Shown here: positions 8,550 to 17,237 of the stretch, piece by piece
Layout: each line of letters starts with the position of its first letter
Position numbering within the stretch: the first letter of the stretch is position 1
Origin: Paenibacillus piscarius
GTDB lineage: Bacteria; Bacillota; Bacilli; Paenibacillales; Paenibacillaceae
DNA length: 64,000 bases
NCBI RefSeq assembly: GCF_022234545.1
Contig: NZ_JAIEUI010000018.1
Coordinates: 1-64,000, forward strand
Direction of reading: 5' to 3'
Program-made: the position numbers and the translations under genes
Notes under the pieces: model-generated
Database searches by the model: none
Told to the model about the DNA's origin: nothing
Seen by the model: only the letters and a program-made list of their open reading frames with translations

Positions 8550-8566
8550 AGATATGGGCGAAGCAA

Positions 8567-8589
8567 AGTGCACCCGATAGGGGTGCACT
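8567..8589. repeat. perfect 9-bp hairpin after the small frameshifted gene
   Basis: AGTGCACCC-GATAG-GGGTGCACT follows the stop at 8549 by 17 bp. It has no T-tract, so it is a stable 3' hairpin rather than a clear terminator. The rest of 8590-8890 holds no gene that I can support. Confidence 0.5.
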
Positions 8590-8743
8590 GGGTCTGCGAC
8601 AACCCACAGGGGTTCTAAAATCCATCTGCAGGATCAATAATTCAATAATCAAGAGGCGATCGATGCCTGGATAAGTAATTAAATTATCTGAAAAATATCT
8701 ATAAACTGAAGCATTTATATATTCCGTCTTAAGCTTATTTTTA

Positions 8744-8871
8744 CAACTTAATTTGCTACTTAAGTTGGCACCATTTATTATATCGCCGATTGATCAAACC
8801 CGCGTTGAGCAAGGGTATTACTTCTTTTTTTCGTGATTCATATTCGCTTTACAACTTATTTTACAACTTAT
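8744..8871. repeat. AT-rich repeats downstream of the AlbA_2 gene
   Basis: An inverted repeat CAACTTAA-TTTGCTAC-TTAAGTTG lies at 8744-8767. A perfect tandem 12-mer, TTTACAACTTAT twice, lies at 8848-8871. The same ACAACTTA core occurs in both. They sit between the stop of the AlbA_2 gene and the frameshifted small gene. No function can be assigned. Confidence 0.55.
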
Positions 8872-8890
8872 TTGGTACTTAAAAATCTGC

Positions 8891-10555
8891 TTAAGTTAGA
8901 ATCCATTTGGGTCGTTTCGAAGATCCTGCATTCACAATGGATTCATCTTTCTTCGACATCTCAAATAACAAATTGTTGATTTTCTTTCTCTTTTGAGTCT
9001 CATCCAGAGTATCCGAGAGCTTATCCATTAACAAATTATCGATTTCTTGCCTACTAGCCGATTTGTATTGTTCGAGAAATTTGATAATTAAGCTTTTATA
9101 AAACTCTTTATCAAATGCTCGATTCTTGATGTACGCGGACTTATTACCTGTTAGAGCAGCAATCTGAGCAGCAACGTACAATGTAGGATATTTTCCTTCA
9201 ATTAGTCTTTGTGATCTCAATTTCTTAGCTTCTTCAGGCTTTATTCTTTCCCTTTTCTGAACCTTATCAAGCAACATTACTGTAATTAGATCCAACTCAG
9301 TGTAATTTATCAACATTCGAGTATAATTCTCATCTAATATTTTACCGATAATGCGTACATACACTTTGCTAGGATCGCTTAAGTCGTAGTCAGGCATCGG
9401 AAAATAACGATTTTTTTGGGTAACAAACATTCGTTTTATCCCTGACCCAATCGTATCAATCATGTTTAAATTAACCATTGCATCAGCAAGAAAGCGATTG
9501 CGATAATACTCAGGCGGAGAGTCATTTTCTATAACTGCTTCTATGCTATGAGGAATAAAGCTTCCTAAGTTTGTAAATATAAGTTCATCAGTTTTTTCAA
9601 CGATATTTATTCTACCTTGTTTTTCATAATCCTGATGGGCTATGCAGTTATGAAGGGCTTCCCTAATCACATAAGCATCATATTGATTTACTTCAATTGG
9701 AAATAGGCTATTATCAGGCATATATCGATATTTCAGATTACGGACTTTAGCAAACAGTAATTCTGTGTTAAGAATAAAGGGAGGACCAAAGTGTTCGTAA
9801 TCTTGTTCAATGTTGTCTTTATCTTTCAGTACCCAGGTCATCTTTACTACAGAAGGCTGGATTAAGTGTTCCGACTCAGGTTTTCCTAAAAGGATTATAG
9901 CAGCATTGGTTATTTTACCTTGTATAGTAACCCTGGCTTTATTCAAAAAGGTGAGATCATCCCAAGCATCTACTTCCTCAGCAAGCCGAGAATATTTCTT
10001 TTTATACTCCACTCTTGCTTTTTGTATTGCTTCTGTATCAAGGTCAGTGACCGTCGCATGTTGGCAAATCTCAGCAGACCAATCTTTCCCAACGCCTTGA
10101 TTCCGAATTTGTTCAATCTCCTGCAGGTTTAATGCGACAAGAGAACTTCCATTGCGACCATAATAATGTCCATCCCATGCTGTTGGAATACCCATAGGGG
10201 CAGCAGGAATTTGAAACATTATAACCCTTCCACTCTCTAACAAAACTTCATGTATCTCAATAAATGTCAGACCACCAGATGTTTTTATAGCTACCTCATG
10301 CTTTAGATTATCTAACTCTGCTTGATCATTCCTATAATTCGTGCCAACGATTCTCCGATCATCATCCTTAACCCCAAAGATTAACCATCCATAGAGCCTA
10401 CCCTTGAGATTTGATTCATTGCTGATAGCAGAAAAATATTTACCAAGTTTACTGAAATCATAACCCGTTTTGGCTTCCTTAAATTCTAGCCACTCTGTTT
10501 CAGAAGGTAAACTACGAAGCTCTTCGAGCAGTTGTGCTAGTTCACGTCTTTCCAT
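8891..10555 (-). CDS. AlbA_2 (Schlafen-type) domain ATP-binding protein
   Basis: A 554-residue protein. Residues about 15-145 form an AlbA_2/Schlafen-like domain (TEWLEFKEA, then GWLIFGVKDD and FYI-like strands ending in YYGRNG). The middle carries a GHKL-type ATPase signature (IREALHNCIAHQDY, then FTNLGSF and IDTIGSGIKRM), and the C-terminus a helical or winged-helix tail. Such proteins are scattered in bacterial accessory regions and some are linked to phage defence or regulation, but the function here is unknown. AGGAGGG precedes the ATG. The gene is visibly more A+T-rich than its neighbours, suggesting transfer. Confidence 0.85.
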   Translation of the reverse strand: MERRELAQLLEELRSLPSETEWLEFKEAKTGYDFSKLGKYFSAISNESNLKGRLYGWLIFGVKDDDRRIVGTNYRNDQAELDNLKHEVAIKTSGGLTFIEIHEVLLESGRVIMFQIPAAPMGIPTAWDGHYYGRNGSSLVALNLQEIEQIRNQGVGKDWSAEICQHATVTDLDTEAIQKARVEYKKKYSRLAEEVDAWDDLTFLNKARVTIQGKITNAAIILLGKPESEHLIQPSVVKMTWVLKDKDNIEQDYEHFGPPFILNTELLFAKVRNLKYRYMPDNSLFPIEVNQYDAYVIREALHNCIAHQDYEKQGRINIVEKTDELIFTNLGSFIPHSIEAVIENDSPPEYYRNRFLADAMVNLNMIDTIGSGIKRMFVTQKNRYFPMPDYDLSDPSKVYVRIIGKILDENYTRMLINYTELDLITVMLLDKVQKRERIKPEEAKKLRSQRLIEGKYPTLYVAAQIAALTGNKSAYIKNRAFDKEFYKSLIIKFLEQYKSASRQEIDNLLMDKLSDTLDETQKRKKINNLLFEMSKKDESIVNAGSSKRPKWILT

Positions 10556-10760
10556 TTAATACCCTCCTCTCCTTACTAGTATCTTCCAAGAAACTTTTAT
10601 TATTCAGTGATTACTACTAGCTATATTCTATATCGTAGTCAAGATCATCGCCAGTATTATGTAAGTTTCAACGGTGCATCGTGCAGTCTACAATGGCAAC
10701 TGCTCAACTTCGCTAACCGTTATCGCTCCAAGCACTCTCGTTGATCCCAATCCAAAATAA

Positions 10761-10804
10761 AGAGCAGCCCCTAACAGCCTTTCCACGGCTTCAGGGGCTG
10801 CTCT
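10761..10804 (-). terminator. terminator of the MRJP-family gene
   Basis: AGAGCAGCCCCT pairs with AGGGGCTGCTCT around an inner AGCC/GGCT stem. On the minus strand it is followed by TTTATTTT. It lies 10 bp past the stop at 10815. Confidence 0.85.
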
Positions 10805-10814
10805 CTTTTTTTAT

Positions 10815-11909
10815 TCAAAAGGCAGGAGCAGGCAGCTCAGCTATATTCATCCGCAGCAAGCTATAAGGCTTCTGCCGCAGATCCTTGCCGTAATGAAATC
10901 TGGGCTGCCGGTTTAACTGGTTCACGATGAAATATAAGCACTGATCCGGACCGATAGAGAACGTATCCGGCCATAAAATTGTCGGGTCATGTGCGATCGT
11001 TTCCATGATTCCGTTCGGCAATATTTTGCGGATACTATTGTTTTCATAGTCTCCCGCGTACACATTTCCTTTGGCGTCGGTGATCATTCCGTCTGAAGCG
11101 CCTTTTTCTCCCCAGTACATCACATAAGCCTGTAAATTCATATCCGGTATGGTGAGGTCTCTTAGGGCTTCCGTTGGAATCGAGTATAGATCACGGCTGG
11201 AGAGTGGGCAGTAATACAACATCCGGCCGTCCGGGGAGATCGCTACACCATCGGAGGCCAATTGGAAGGGGGAGGTAGATCCGTCCGGGCTGCGGTTGAT
11301 CAGGATTGTACCTTCAACCTTCGGTAAGAAATAGGGATCGGGTGAAGTGGACATTGCCCCGTTTAACCTTCTCCAGGCCTGACCGGTTTCCAAATCAACG
11401 ACAATAATCGCTCCGGGTCCCCGGGAAGACGAATCTGTGATATACGCATAACCTGCCCTACCCGCACGGAAATCAAACCGGACATCATTCAGATAAGTCG
11501 TCGGCAGTACCACCTCTTTTGTAAATGTAATTACGCTTCTGATGGCATTTGTATTTAAATCTACAGCGACTAACTTCGCTCCTCCGATGATAGGCTCTGA
11601 GAAATTAGGAGCTCCCGTATCCAGTACCCACAGCGTTCCCCTTCCATCCGCAACAACACTTTGAACACTGATAAAGGACGTAGTGATGTCTGATTGGCTT
11701 ACCACATTAGCCTCTAAGCTGGGATAAGGCTGTAATGCACCGTTAACGATCTCAGCCACCGTACATTGAACGTCATCCCCCCATTTTGGAAAGCAAATGA
11801 AAATACGCCCGGTTTCAGAAACAGTAACACCAGTAGGCATAGCCCCGTTAAATAAAAAAACTGCTTCAAACTCACCGAAAAAACGTTCACTCGGCAGCTT
11901 TACCTGCAT
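10815..11909 (-). CDS. major royal jelly/yellow family beta-propeller protein
   Basis: 364 residues from the preferred start: AAGGAGG lies 6 bp before this ATG, whereas the longer open frame to 12092 has no ribosome site and overlaps the divergent yraG-like gene. Family strings are clear: AMPTGVTVSETGRIFICFPKWGDD near the N-terminus, SVQSVVADG, LWVLDTGAP, YLNDVRFD, GYAYITDSS and GPGAIIVVDL. These proteins fold as six-bladed propellers. Bacterial members have no firmly known reaction; sugar-lactone or small-molecule binding is often proposed. No signal peptide is seen, so the protein is predicted to be cytoplasmic. Confidence 0.86.
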   Translation of the reverse strand: MQVKLPSERFFGEFEAVFLFNGAMPTGVTVSETGRIFICFPKWGDDVQCTVAEIVNGALQPYPSLEANVVSQSDITTSFISVQSVVADGRGTLWVLDTGAPNFSEPIIGGAKLVAVDLNTNAIRSVITFTKEVVLPTTYLNDVRFDFRAGRAGYAYITDSSSRGPGAIIVVDLETGQAWRRLNGAMSTSPDPYFLPKVEGTILINRSPDGSTSPFQLASDGVAISPDGRMLYYCPLSSRDLYSIPTEALRDLTIPDMNLQAYVMYWGEKGASDGMITDAKGNVYAGDYENNSIRKILPNGIMETIAHDPTILWPDTFSIGPDQCLYFIVNQLNRQPRFHYGKDLRQKPYSLLRMNIAELPAPAF

Positions 11910-12040
11910 GATATCCTCCTTAAAAGTCCGAACTGCTATCACCCATATATATGCCAGAACGTACTGTCCCAGTCTAGAATAGAAATCCAACACGCAGGAA
12001 AGTCTAACTCCGATGAAAGAAAGGAAGGGATAACTACTCA

Positions 12041-12283
12041 ATGAATATGCCAACGCTAGCGCCACATGAATCGATGGAACTGCATGAAGCATTAAACTTC
12101 AAAACGCTCTGCCTCGCCAAGTCAAAGCTGATGCAAGGCCTGGTCTTTGACCAGGAGCTGAAAGCGTTAATGCAGAAGGACGTCCTATTATCCACGCAAC
12201 AAATCGCAGAGCTCCAGGCCATCTACGCAAGAGCCCCATTCCAGGCGCCTGTTCCGAATAGCCCGACACCTATCACTCATTAA
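12041..12283 (+). CDS. yraG: YraG-like small spore coat-associated protein
   Basis: An 80-residue protein with a conserved ELHEALNFKTLCLAKSKLM core that reappears in the 66-residue gene at 13847. Size and position as the first gene before a CotF-like protein and a zinc alcohol dehydrogenase match B. subtilis yraG, which as I recall is also 80 residues. It is likely made in the mother cell late in sporulation. A purine-rich AAGGAAGGG precedes the start. It lies 12 bp before the next gene. Confidence 0.75.
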   Translation: MNMPTLAPHESMELHEALNFKTLCLAKSKLMQGLVFDQELKALMQKDVLLSTQQIAELQAIYARAPFQAPVPNSPTPITH

Positions 12284-12295
12284 AGGGGAACGCCG

Positions 12296-12682
12296 ATGAA
12301 TACCGATTATTTAGACCCGATTAATTCGCTCAACATGCCGGAGATGGCAGATATGACCTTTGCCATGGACTTCCTTATTCGTGCCAAGGAAGGGGTGCGT
12401 AATTTGTCCATCGCCCTGACGGAGACGGCTTCTCCCGATGTAAGAGCGCTGCTGCGCAATCACCTGATGCAGGGGATTGCCCTGCACCAAGAAATCACAG
12501 AGCTGATGATCCGCAAAAAGTGGTTCCATCCTTATGAGCTCAACGAGCAGTACCAGCTCGACCAGTTATCTGCGAAGAACACGGTAATGATCGGACAAAT
12601 GAATTTGTTCCCGGAGGATACGTCGCGTAAAGGGATGTTTGACCGGACCCCAGATGAACATATTGGAGGACACTACGCATGA
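12296..12682 (+). CDS. yraF: CotF family spore coat protein (YraF-like)
   Basis: 128 residues with the CotF helical ferritin-like pattern: MDFLIRAKEGVRNLSIALTE, then LHQEITELMIRKKWFHPY. It belongs to a five-gene cluster equivalent to yraGF-adhB-yraED and ends in a 4-bp overlap (ATGA) with the alcohol dehydrogenase. Its C-terminus has about 30 residues beyond the core (FPEDTSRKG onward), longer than the 98-residue paralogue downstream. Confidence 0.85.
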   Translation: MNTDYLDPINSLNMPEMADMTFAMDFLIRAKEGVRNLSIALTETASPDVRALLRNHLMQGIALHQEITELMIRKKWFHPYELNEQYQLDQLSAKNTVMIGQMNLFPEDTSRKGMFDRTPDEHIGGHYA

Positions 12683-13815
12683 AAGCGGTAACGTATCAAG
12701 GGATTAAGAATGTCGTGGTCAAAGAGGTGCCGGACCCCAAAATAGAGAAGCCGGACGATATGATCGTAAAAATCACCAGCTCCGCCATTTGCGGCTCGGA
12801 CCTTCACCTGATTCACGGGATGATCCCTAATCTTCAGGAGAACTATGTCATCGGCCATGAACCCATGGGGATTGTTGAAGAAGTAGGCCCTGATGTGACC
12901 AAGGTTAAGAAAGGCGACAGGGTGATCATCCCTTTTAACATCGCTTGCGGCGAATGCTTCTATTGTAAGAATCATCTGGAGAGCCAATGCGACAATTCTA
13001 ACGAACATGGCGATATGGGTGCCTATTTCGGCTACTCCGGAACAACCGGCGGATATCCTGGCGGACAAGCCGAGTATTTACGGGTTCCCTATGCCAACTT
13101 CACGCACTTCAAGATTCCTGAGGACTGCGAGCATCCTGACGAAAAGCTAAGCTTAATCGCCGATGCCATGACGACCGCGTTCTGGAGTGTAGATAACGCC
13201 GGCGTCAAGAATGGAGATACGGTCATCGTACTGGGCTGCGGTCCGGTCGGACTGCTGGCCCAGAAATTCTGCTGGCTGAAGGGAGCCAAGCGGGTGATCG
13301 CCGTTGACTATGTGGATTACCGCTTACAGCATGCGAAGCGCACCAACAATGTGGAGATCGTAAACTTTGAACAGGATAAGAATATTGGCAACACACTCAA
13401 GGAGATGACCAAAGGCGGGGCCGATGTCGTGATTGATGCGGTCGGAATGGACGGCAAGATGAGCGATCTTGAATTTCTGGCCAGCGGGATGAAGCTGCAA
13501 GGCGGCACCATGAGTGCTTTTGTCATTGCATCGCAGGCTGTCCGCAAAGGCGGAACCATTCAAATCACCGGGGTATACGGCGGACGCTATAACGGATTCC
13601 CTCTCGGCGACATCATGCAACGCAACGTGAATATCCGCTCGGGACAAGCCCCGGTTATTCACTACATGCCGTATATGTATGAATTGGTCACCTCCGGCAA
13701 GGTAGACCCTGGAGACATTGTTACTCACGTTATTCCGCTCAGCGAGGCCAAGCGGGGTTATGAGGTGTTCGATACCAAAACGGATGATTGCATCAAAGTC
13801 ATCTTAAAGCCTTGA
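12679..13815 (+). CDS. adhB: zinc-dependent alcohol dehydrogenase (AdhB-like)
   Basis: A 378-residue medium-chain dehydrogenase. The catalytic zinc ligands are C38 and H60-E61, and the structural zinc cysteines are C90, C93, C96 and C104. The cofactor-binding loop is VLGCGPVGLLA. It resembles the glutathione-independent formaldehyde dehydrogenase-like branch. It overlaps the CotF gene upstream by 4 bp and sits between two yra-type pairs, so a role in the maturing spore coat, such as removing aldehydes or cross-linking, is a reasonable inference but is not shown by sequence. Confidence 0.9.
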   Translation: MKAVTYQGIKNVVVKEVPDPKIEKPDDMIVKITSSAICGSDLHLIHGMIPNLQENYVIGHEPMGIVEEVGPDVTKVKKGDRVIIPFNIACGECFYCKNHLESQCDNSNEHGDMGAYFGYSGTTGGYPGGQAEYLRVPYANFTHFKIPEDCEHPDEKLSLIADAMTTAFWSVDNAGVKNGDTVIVLGCGPVGLLAQKFCWLKGAKRVIAVDYVDYRLQHAKRTNNVEIVNFEQDKNIGNTLKEMTKGGADVVIDAVGMDGKMSDLEFLASGMKLQGGTMSAFVIASQAVRKGGTIQITGVYGGRYNGFPLGDIMQRNVNIRSGQAPVIHYMPYMYELVTSGKVDPGDIVTHVIPLSEAKRGYEVFDTKTDDCIKVILKP

Positions 13816-13846
13816 ATATGGACAGATACACGGGAGGACAACCTGA

Positions 13847-14047
13847 ATGAATTCTAATTATGCTTTGCATGAGCTGCTTGAGGTCCGTGAAATAGCTGCA
13901 TTTAAGACGGTGTGCCTAACGAAAGCCCAGACCATGCAGGCTCTGGTAACCGACCCGGAGCTCACGCAAATTCTGCAGCAGGATGCCGCATTATCACAAC
14001 AGCAGCTTCAGGAACTCCGTGGAGTTCTATCTAAAGTAACGATATAG
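13847..14047 (+). CDS. yraE: YraE-like small spore coat-associated protein
   Basis: A 66-residue paralogue of the 80-residue gene at 12041, sharing the ELLEVREIAAFKTVCLTKAQTMQ core and LSQQQLQEL. Size and order match B. subtilis yraE. GGAGG lies 9 bp before the ATG. It is followed after 11 bp by the second CotF-like gene. Confidence 0.75.
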   Translation: MNSNYALHELLEVREIAAFKTVCLTKAQTMQALVTDPELTQILQQDAALSQQQLQELRGVLSKVTI

Positions 14048-14058
14048 GAGATAAAACA

Positions 14059-14355
14059 ATGAACCCAATAGTAGAACACATGACCGGTCTGAATACGCTG
14101 ACCGATGAGGTAATTGCAATGGACCTGTTGATCAACGCTAAGAGCGGCGTCAGAAACTACGCCATGGCTGTGACGGAATGTGCCACCCCCGAGGTCAGGG
14201 AAATTCTAATGAAACAACTCGGCGAGGCAATAGATTCTCATGAAAAGATCACAGACTACATGATGCAAAGGGGCCTCTATCACCCCTACCATACCCAAGA
14301 GCAGATCCAGCTTGATCTGAACAATATTCAGACCGCTACGAGCATTCCGTCCTGA
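14059..14355 (+). CDS. yraD: CotF family spore coat protein (YraD-like)
   Basis: 98 residues, paralogous to the CotF protein at 12296: MDLLINAKSGVRNYAMAVTE, then HEKITDYMMQRGLYHPY. It is the last gene of the five-gene cluster and is followed by a strong terminator. The pairwise similarity of genes 1-2 with genes 4-5 shows that the cluster arose by duplication of a small-protein/CotF pair around the dehydrogenase. Confidence 0.84.
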   Translation: MNPIVEHMTGLNTLTDEVIAMDLLINAKSGVRNYAMAVTECATPEVREILMKQLGEAIDSHEKITDYMMQRGLYHPYHTQEQIQLDLNNIQTATSIPS

Positions 14356-14368
14356 CCCATACTCACCC

Positions 14369-14409
14369 AAAAAACGCGCTAAACCATTATGGTTCAGGCG
14401 CGTTTTTTG
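14369..14409. terminator. bidirectional terminator
   Basis: AAAAAACGCGC pairs with GCGCGTTTTTT around an inner AACC/GGTT stem. It lies between the convergent CotF gene and ABC permease gene and can serve both. Confidence 0.9.
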
Positions 14410-14425
14410 ATTTTAGCGGACCTCT

Positions 14426-15193
14426 TTACCCCTGCCTTCTATACGCCCTCATTGCGAAGATATAAGCTACGAGCATAATTCCAAGGCACCAGGCAAGCGC
14501 GATCCATATATCATTGCCCACCGGCTGACCCGACAGCAGTGCGCGGATGGCTTCAACGATCGAGGTAACCGGCTGGTTATCGGCAAAAGCGCGGACGACC
14601 TTCGGCATCGAATCGGTCGGTACAAAGGCGGAGCTGATAAACGGCAGGAAGATTAGCGGATAGGAGAACGCGCTTGCTCCTTCTACCGATTTGGCGGACA
14701 GGCCGGCAATCGCTGCGACCCAGGTTAGTGCAAGTGTGAACAGCACGAGTATACCGGCTACAGCTAGCCACGGCAGAACGCCTGCCGACGAGCGGAAGCC
14801 CATAATGAGCGCTACGATAATGATGACGGCAAGAGAGATAACGTTGGAGATCACCGAGGTCAGTACATGCCCCCACAGTACGGTGGAACGTGAAATTGGC
14901 ATGGTGTGGAACCGCTCAATAATGCCCCGTTGCTTATCCAAGAACAACCGGTACGCTGTATATGCCACTCCGCTTGCAATCGCAATCAGCAGGATACCGG
15001 GCAGCAGATAGTTCACATAGTTATCCGTACCGGTGTTGATTGCGCCGCCAAACACATAGACGAACAGCAGCAGCATCGCAATCGGAGTGATGCAGACCGT
15101 GACGATGGTATCCATGCTGCGGAGAATATGGCGCATAGAACGTCCTAGCATAACCCCCATATCGCTGAAAAAGTGTTTCTTTACGGTTTCCAT
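14426..15193 (-). CDS. ABC-2 type exporter permease (DrrB-like)
   Basis: A 255-residue membrane protein with about six hydrophobic segments, the first near residues 31-51 (TIVTVCITPIAMLLLFVYVFGG). The ABC-2 family stretch is also seen (LFLDKQRGIIERFHTMPISRSTVLWG). It forms a drug or lipid exporter with the ATPase encoded directly upstream. Its ATG touches the ATPase TAA with no gap, so the two are translationally coupled. Confidence 0.9.
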   Translation of the reverse strand: METVKKHFFSDMGVMLGRSMRHILRSMDTIVTVCITPIAMLLLFVYVFGGAINTGTDNYVNYLLPGILLIAIASGVAYTAYRLFLDKQRGIIERFHTMPISRSTVLWGHVLTSVISNVISLAVIIIVALIMGFRSSAGVLPWLAVAGILVLFTLALTWVAAIAGLSAKSVEGASAFSYPLIFLPFISSAFVPTDSMPKVVRAFADNQPVTSIVEAIRALLSGQPVGNDIWIALAWCLGIMLVAYIFAMRAYRRQG

Positions 15194-15964
15194 TTACATT
15201 GCCTCCTTTTTGCTGATGATGGCGAGGAATATTTCTTCTAGTGTCGGCTGTTTCTCAACATACTCCACCTTTGCGGATGGGAACAGCTTCTTGAGCTCCT
15301 GGAGCGTGCCGCTGGCGATAATCTTGCCCTCGTGCAGAATAGCAATTTGGTCGGCAAGCTGCTCAGCTTCCTCTAAATATTGCGTGGTCAGGAATACCGT
15401 TGTGCCGCCTTCTGCCAGCTCCTCAACAATTTTCCAGACTTCAATACGGGCCTCAGGGTCAAGCCCGGTAGTCGGCTCGTCAAGGAAAATGATCTGCGGT
15501 TGCCCCACCAGGCTCAAGGCGATGTCCAGTCTGCGGCGCATACCGCCCGAATACGTAGCTGCCTTCCGGTCTGCTGCATCCGTCAAGCCGAAGCGTTTAA
15601 GCATATCATCCGCAACCTGACGCGGATTTGGGAGATGACGCAGCCTGGCAAGCATGATCAGATTCTCCCGGCCGGTCAGAACCTCATCCACCGCAGCGAA
15701 TTGCCCGGTCAAGCTGATCGACTGCCGCACATGCTCCGGCTTGGAGGTAACATCGAAGCCGTTAACCGTAACACTTCCGCTGTCCGGCTTGAGCAGCGTG
15801 GTGAGGATTTTGACAGTCGTTGTCTTGCCTGCTCCGTTCGAGCCCAGAAGGGCGAAGATACTGCCCTGTTCCACCTCGAAATCTACGCCCTTTAGGACAT
15901 GAAGCTGCTTGTAGGTTTTTTGCAGTCCCTTTACTTGAATGGACTTGGTTTGCATGGTTTTCAT
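15194..15964 (-). CDS. ABC exporter ATP-binding protein (DrrA-like)
   Basis: 256 residues from the ATG at 15964, which has AGGAGGT 6 bp upstream. The open frame extends to 15994, but that start lies inside the operator. Walker A GSNGAGKTT, signature YSGGMRRRL and Walker B IIFLDEPTTGLDP are present. The C-terminal tail after the nucleotide domain is typical of the daunorubicin-type DrrA family. It is controlled, by inference, through the operator at 15992-16010 by the TetR protein encoded next door. Confidence 0.93.
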   Translation of the reverse strand: MKTMQTKSIQVKGLQKTYKQLHVLKGVDFEVEQGSIFALLGSNGAGKTTTVKILTTLLKPDSGSVTVNGFDVTSKPEHVRQSISLTGQFAAVDEVLTGRENLIMLARLRHLPNPRQVADDMLKRFGLTDAADRKAATYSGGMRRRLDIALSLVGQPQIIFLDEPTTGLDPEARIEVWKIVEELAEGGTTVFLTTQYLEEAEQLADQIAILHEGKIIASGTLQELKKLFPSAKVEYVEKQPTLEEIFLAIISKKEAM

Positions 15965-15991
15965 TAGGTAACCTCCTGTTTTGTAGTCGTA

Positions 15992-16010
15992 CATACCTAC
16001 CGTTGGTATG
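15992..16010. promoter_or_regulatory. TetR operator in front of the ABC exporter
   Basis: CATACCTACCGTTGGTATG is an inverted repeat (CATACC/GGTATG) 27 bp upstream of the ATPase start. It matches the site before the TetR gene at 17 of 19 positions. Confidence 0.8.
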
Positions 16011-16043
16011 AATAAGGGGAAAAATAAGCTGCCTTGCGGCAGT

Positions 16044-16709
16044 TTATTTTTCTATCCTGTCTTCCCTGGCTGACAAACGAAGCAGCTCCTCGAATCGTTG
16101 AATGATTTGCTCATCGAACAGGTCAAGCCCCAGCCCTTTTAACATTTCATCAAAAAGCTTTAACTTCCGCAGCAATACCTCGGGCGTAGATGGGATGACC
16201 GCCGGGTTGAGCCAAATGTTGGAGAGCACCATCAAAGCCTCGCTAAGCTCCTTTGGATAGTCGGTTTGAATCGAGCCGTCCCGCACACCCTCTTCGATAA
16301 TGGGCTGGATATATACGGGCACGGCTTTTTCGATAATATTCTCGATCTGTGCCGCCAGCAGCTTCGGATTACGCAGAAGGTTGGGTGCTGCTGTTGCCAA
16401 GTCATTCTGGGCGGGATTGTCGAGAGAGACACGGGAAATCTTGCGGAGCTTCTCCAGGCCGTTCAGCCTCTGATCGTCCCGGACACCGGACAGCATCTTG
16501 TCAACATCTTTGAACAAATGGTCGGTGACCGCCTGCAGGATCTCCTCTTTCGACTTAAAGTGATGGTATATTGCCCCTTTGGTCAGCCCGCCCAGCTCGT
16601 TGATGATATCCTGAATGGAGGTCTGCTCATAGCCTTTTTGCATGAACAGGTTATGAGCCACCGTTAGTATTTGGTTGATGGTTTCTTCAGGGTATTTATT
16701 TCGTGCCAT
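16044..16709 (-). CDS. TetR/AcrR family repressor of the ABC exporter
   Basis: 221 residues from MARNKYPEET; the longer frame to 16730 begins inside the operator. The DNA-binding domain reads AHNLFMQKGYEQTSIQDIINELGGLTKGAIYHHFKSKEE, a textbook TetR HTH. The C-terminal helices carry the ligand site. It lies just upstream of the ABC pair on the same strand with operators before both units, so it most likely represses itself and the exporter until a drug-like ligand binds. Confidence 0.9.
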   Translation of the reverse strand: MARNKYPEETINQILTVAHNLFMQKGYEQTSIQDIINELGGLTKGAIYHHFKSKEEILQAVTDHLFKDVDKMLSGVRDDQRLNGLEKLRKISRVSLDNPAQNDLATAAPNLLRNPKLLAAQIENIIEKAVPVYIQPIIEEGVRDGSIQTDYPKELSEALMVLSNIWLNPAVIPSTPEVLLRKLKLFDEMLKGLGLDLFDEQIIQRFEELLRLSAREDRIEK

Positions 16710-16723
16710 TCCCTCTCCTCTTT

Positions 16724-16742
16724 CATACATACGGTTGGTATG
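16724..16742. promoter_or_regulatory. TetR operator in front of the repressor gene
   Basis: CATACATACGGTTGGTATG lies 14 bp upstream of the repressor start. It contains the perfect repeat ACATAC-GGTTG-GTATGT and matches the site at 15992. Confidence 0.8.
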
Positions 16743-16815
16743 TAAAGAATATATCCGATTCCCCTGTTGTTGTCAACCACAACAGAAGGAATAGGCAGGT
16801 GCAAATCCAGCGATT

Positions 16816-17148
16816 TTACGCAATAGGCGTACCATTAGGGAGTTCAGTATCCGGCTTCAGCAGAACAACATCTCCTTTTTCCGGGACTCCGCCCAGGACC
16901 AGCACCTCCGATTTGAATCCCGCAATGCGCCGGGGAGGGAAATTGACGATGGCTATAATTTGCTTCCCCACAATCTCATCAGCCTTGTAACGCTTAGTGA
17001 TTTGGGCACTTGAGGATTTCATCCCGATCTCCGGTCCAAAATCAATCTTAAGCTTGATCGCCGGGATCTTTGCTTCTGCAAACAACTCCGCTTCCGTAAT
17101 CGTTCCGATACGAATATCCAGTGCTGCGAAATCATCAATCGTTGCCAA
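16816..17148 (-). CDS. csaA: CsaA-like tRNA-binding domain protein
   Basis: A 110-residue single-domain protein with the tRNA-binding OB-fold pattern: FAALDIRIGTI, AIKLKIDFG, SSAQITKRY, VNFPPRRIAGFKSEVLVLG. CsaA is a small export-related chaperone in Bacillus. Length and sequence agree with the family throughout. It appears to be a single gene. Confidence 0.9.
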   Translation of the reverse strand: MATIDDFAALDIRIGTITEAELFAEAKIPAIKLKIDFGPEIGMKSSSAQITKRYKADEIVGKQIIAIVNFPPRRIAGFKSEVLVLGGVPEKGDVVLLKPDTELPNGTPIA

Positions 17149-17237
17149 TGTGTGGCCTCCTCCACTAAAGTCTTTGTTTTACTGTGCAGGGCGGAACGGC
17201 TGCAGGAGCCGGATACACCTGAACTGTGAGAAGGGCT

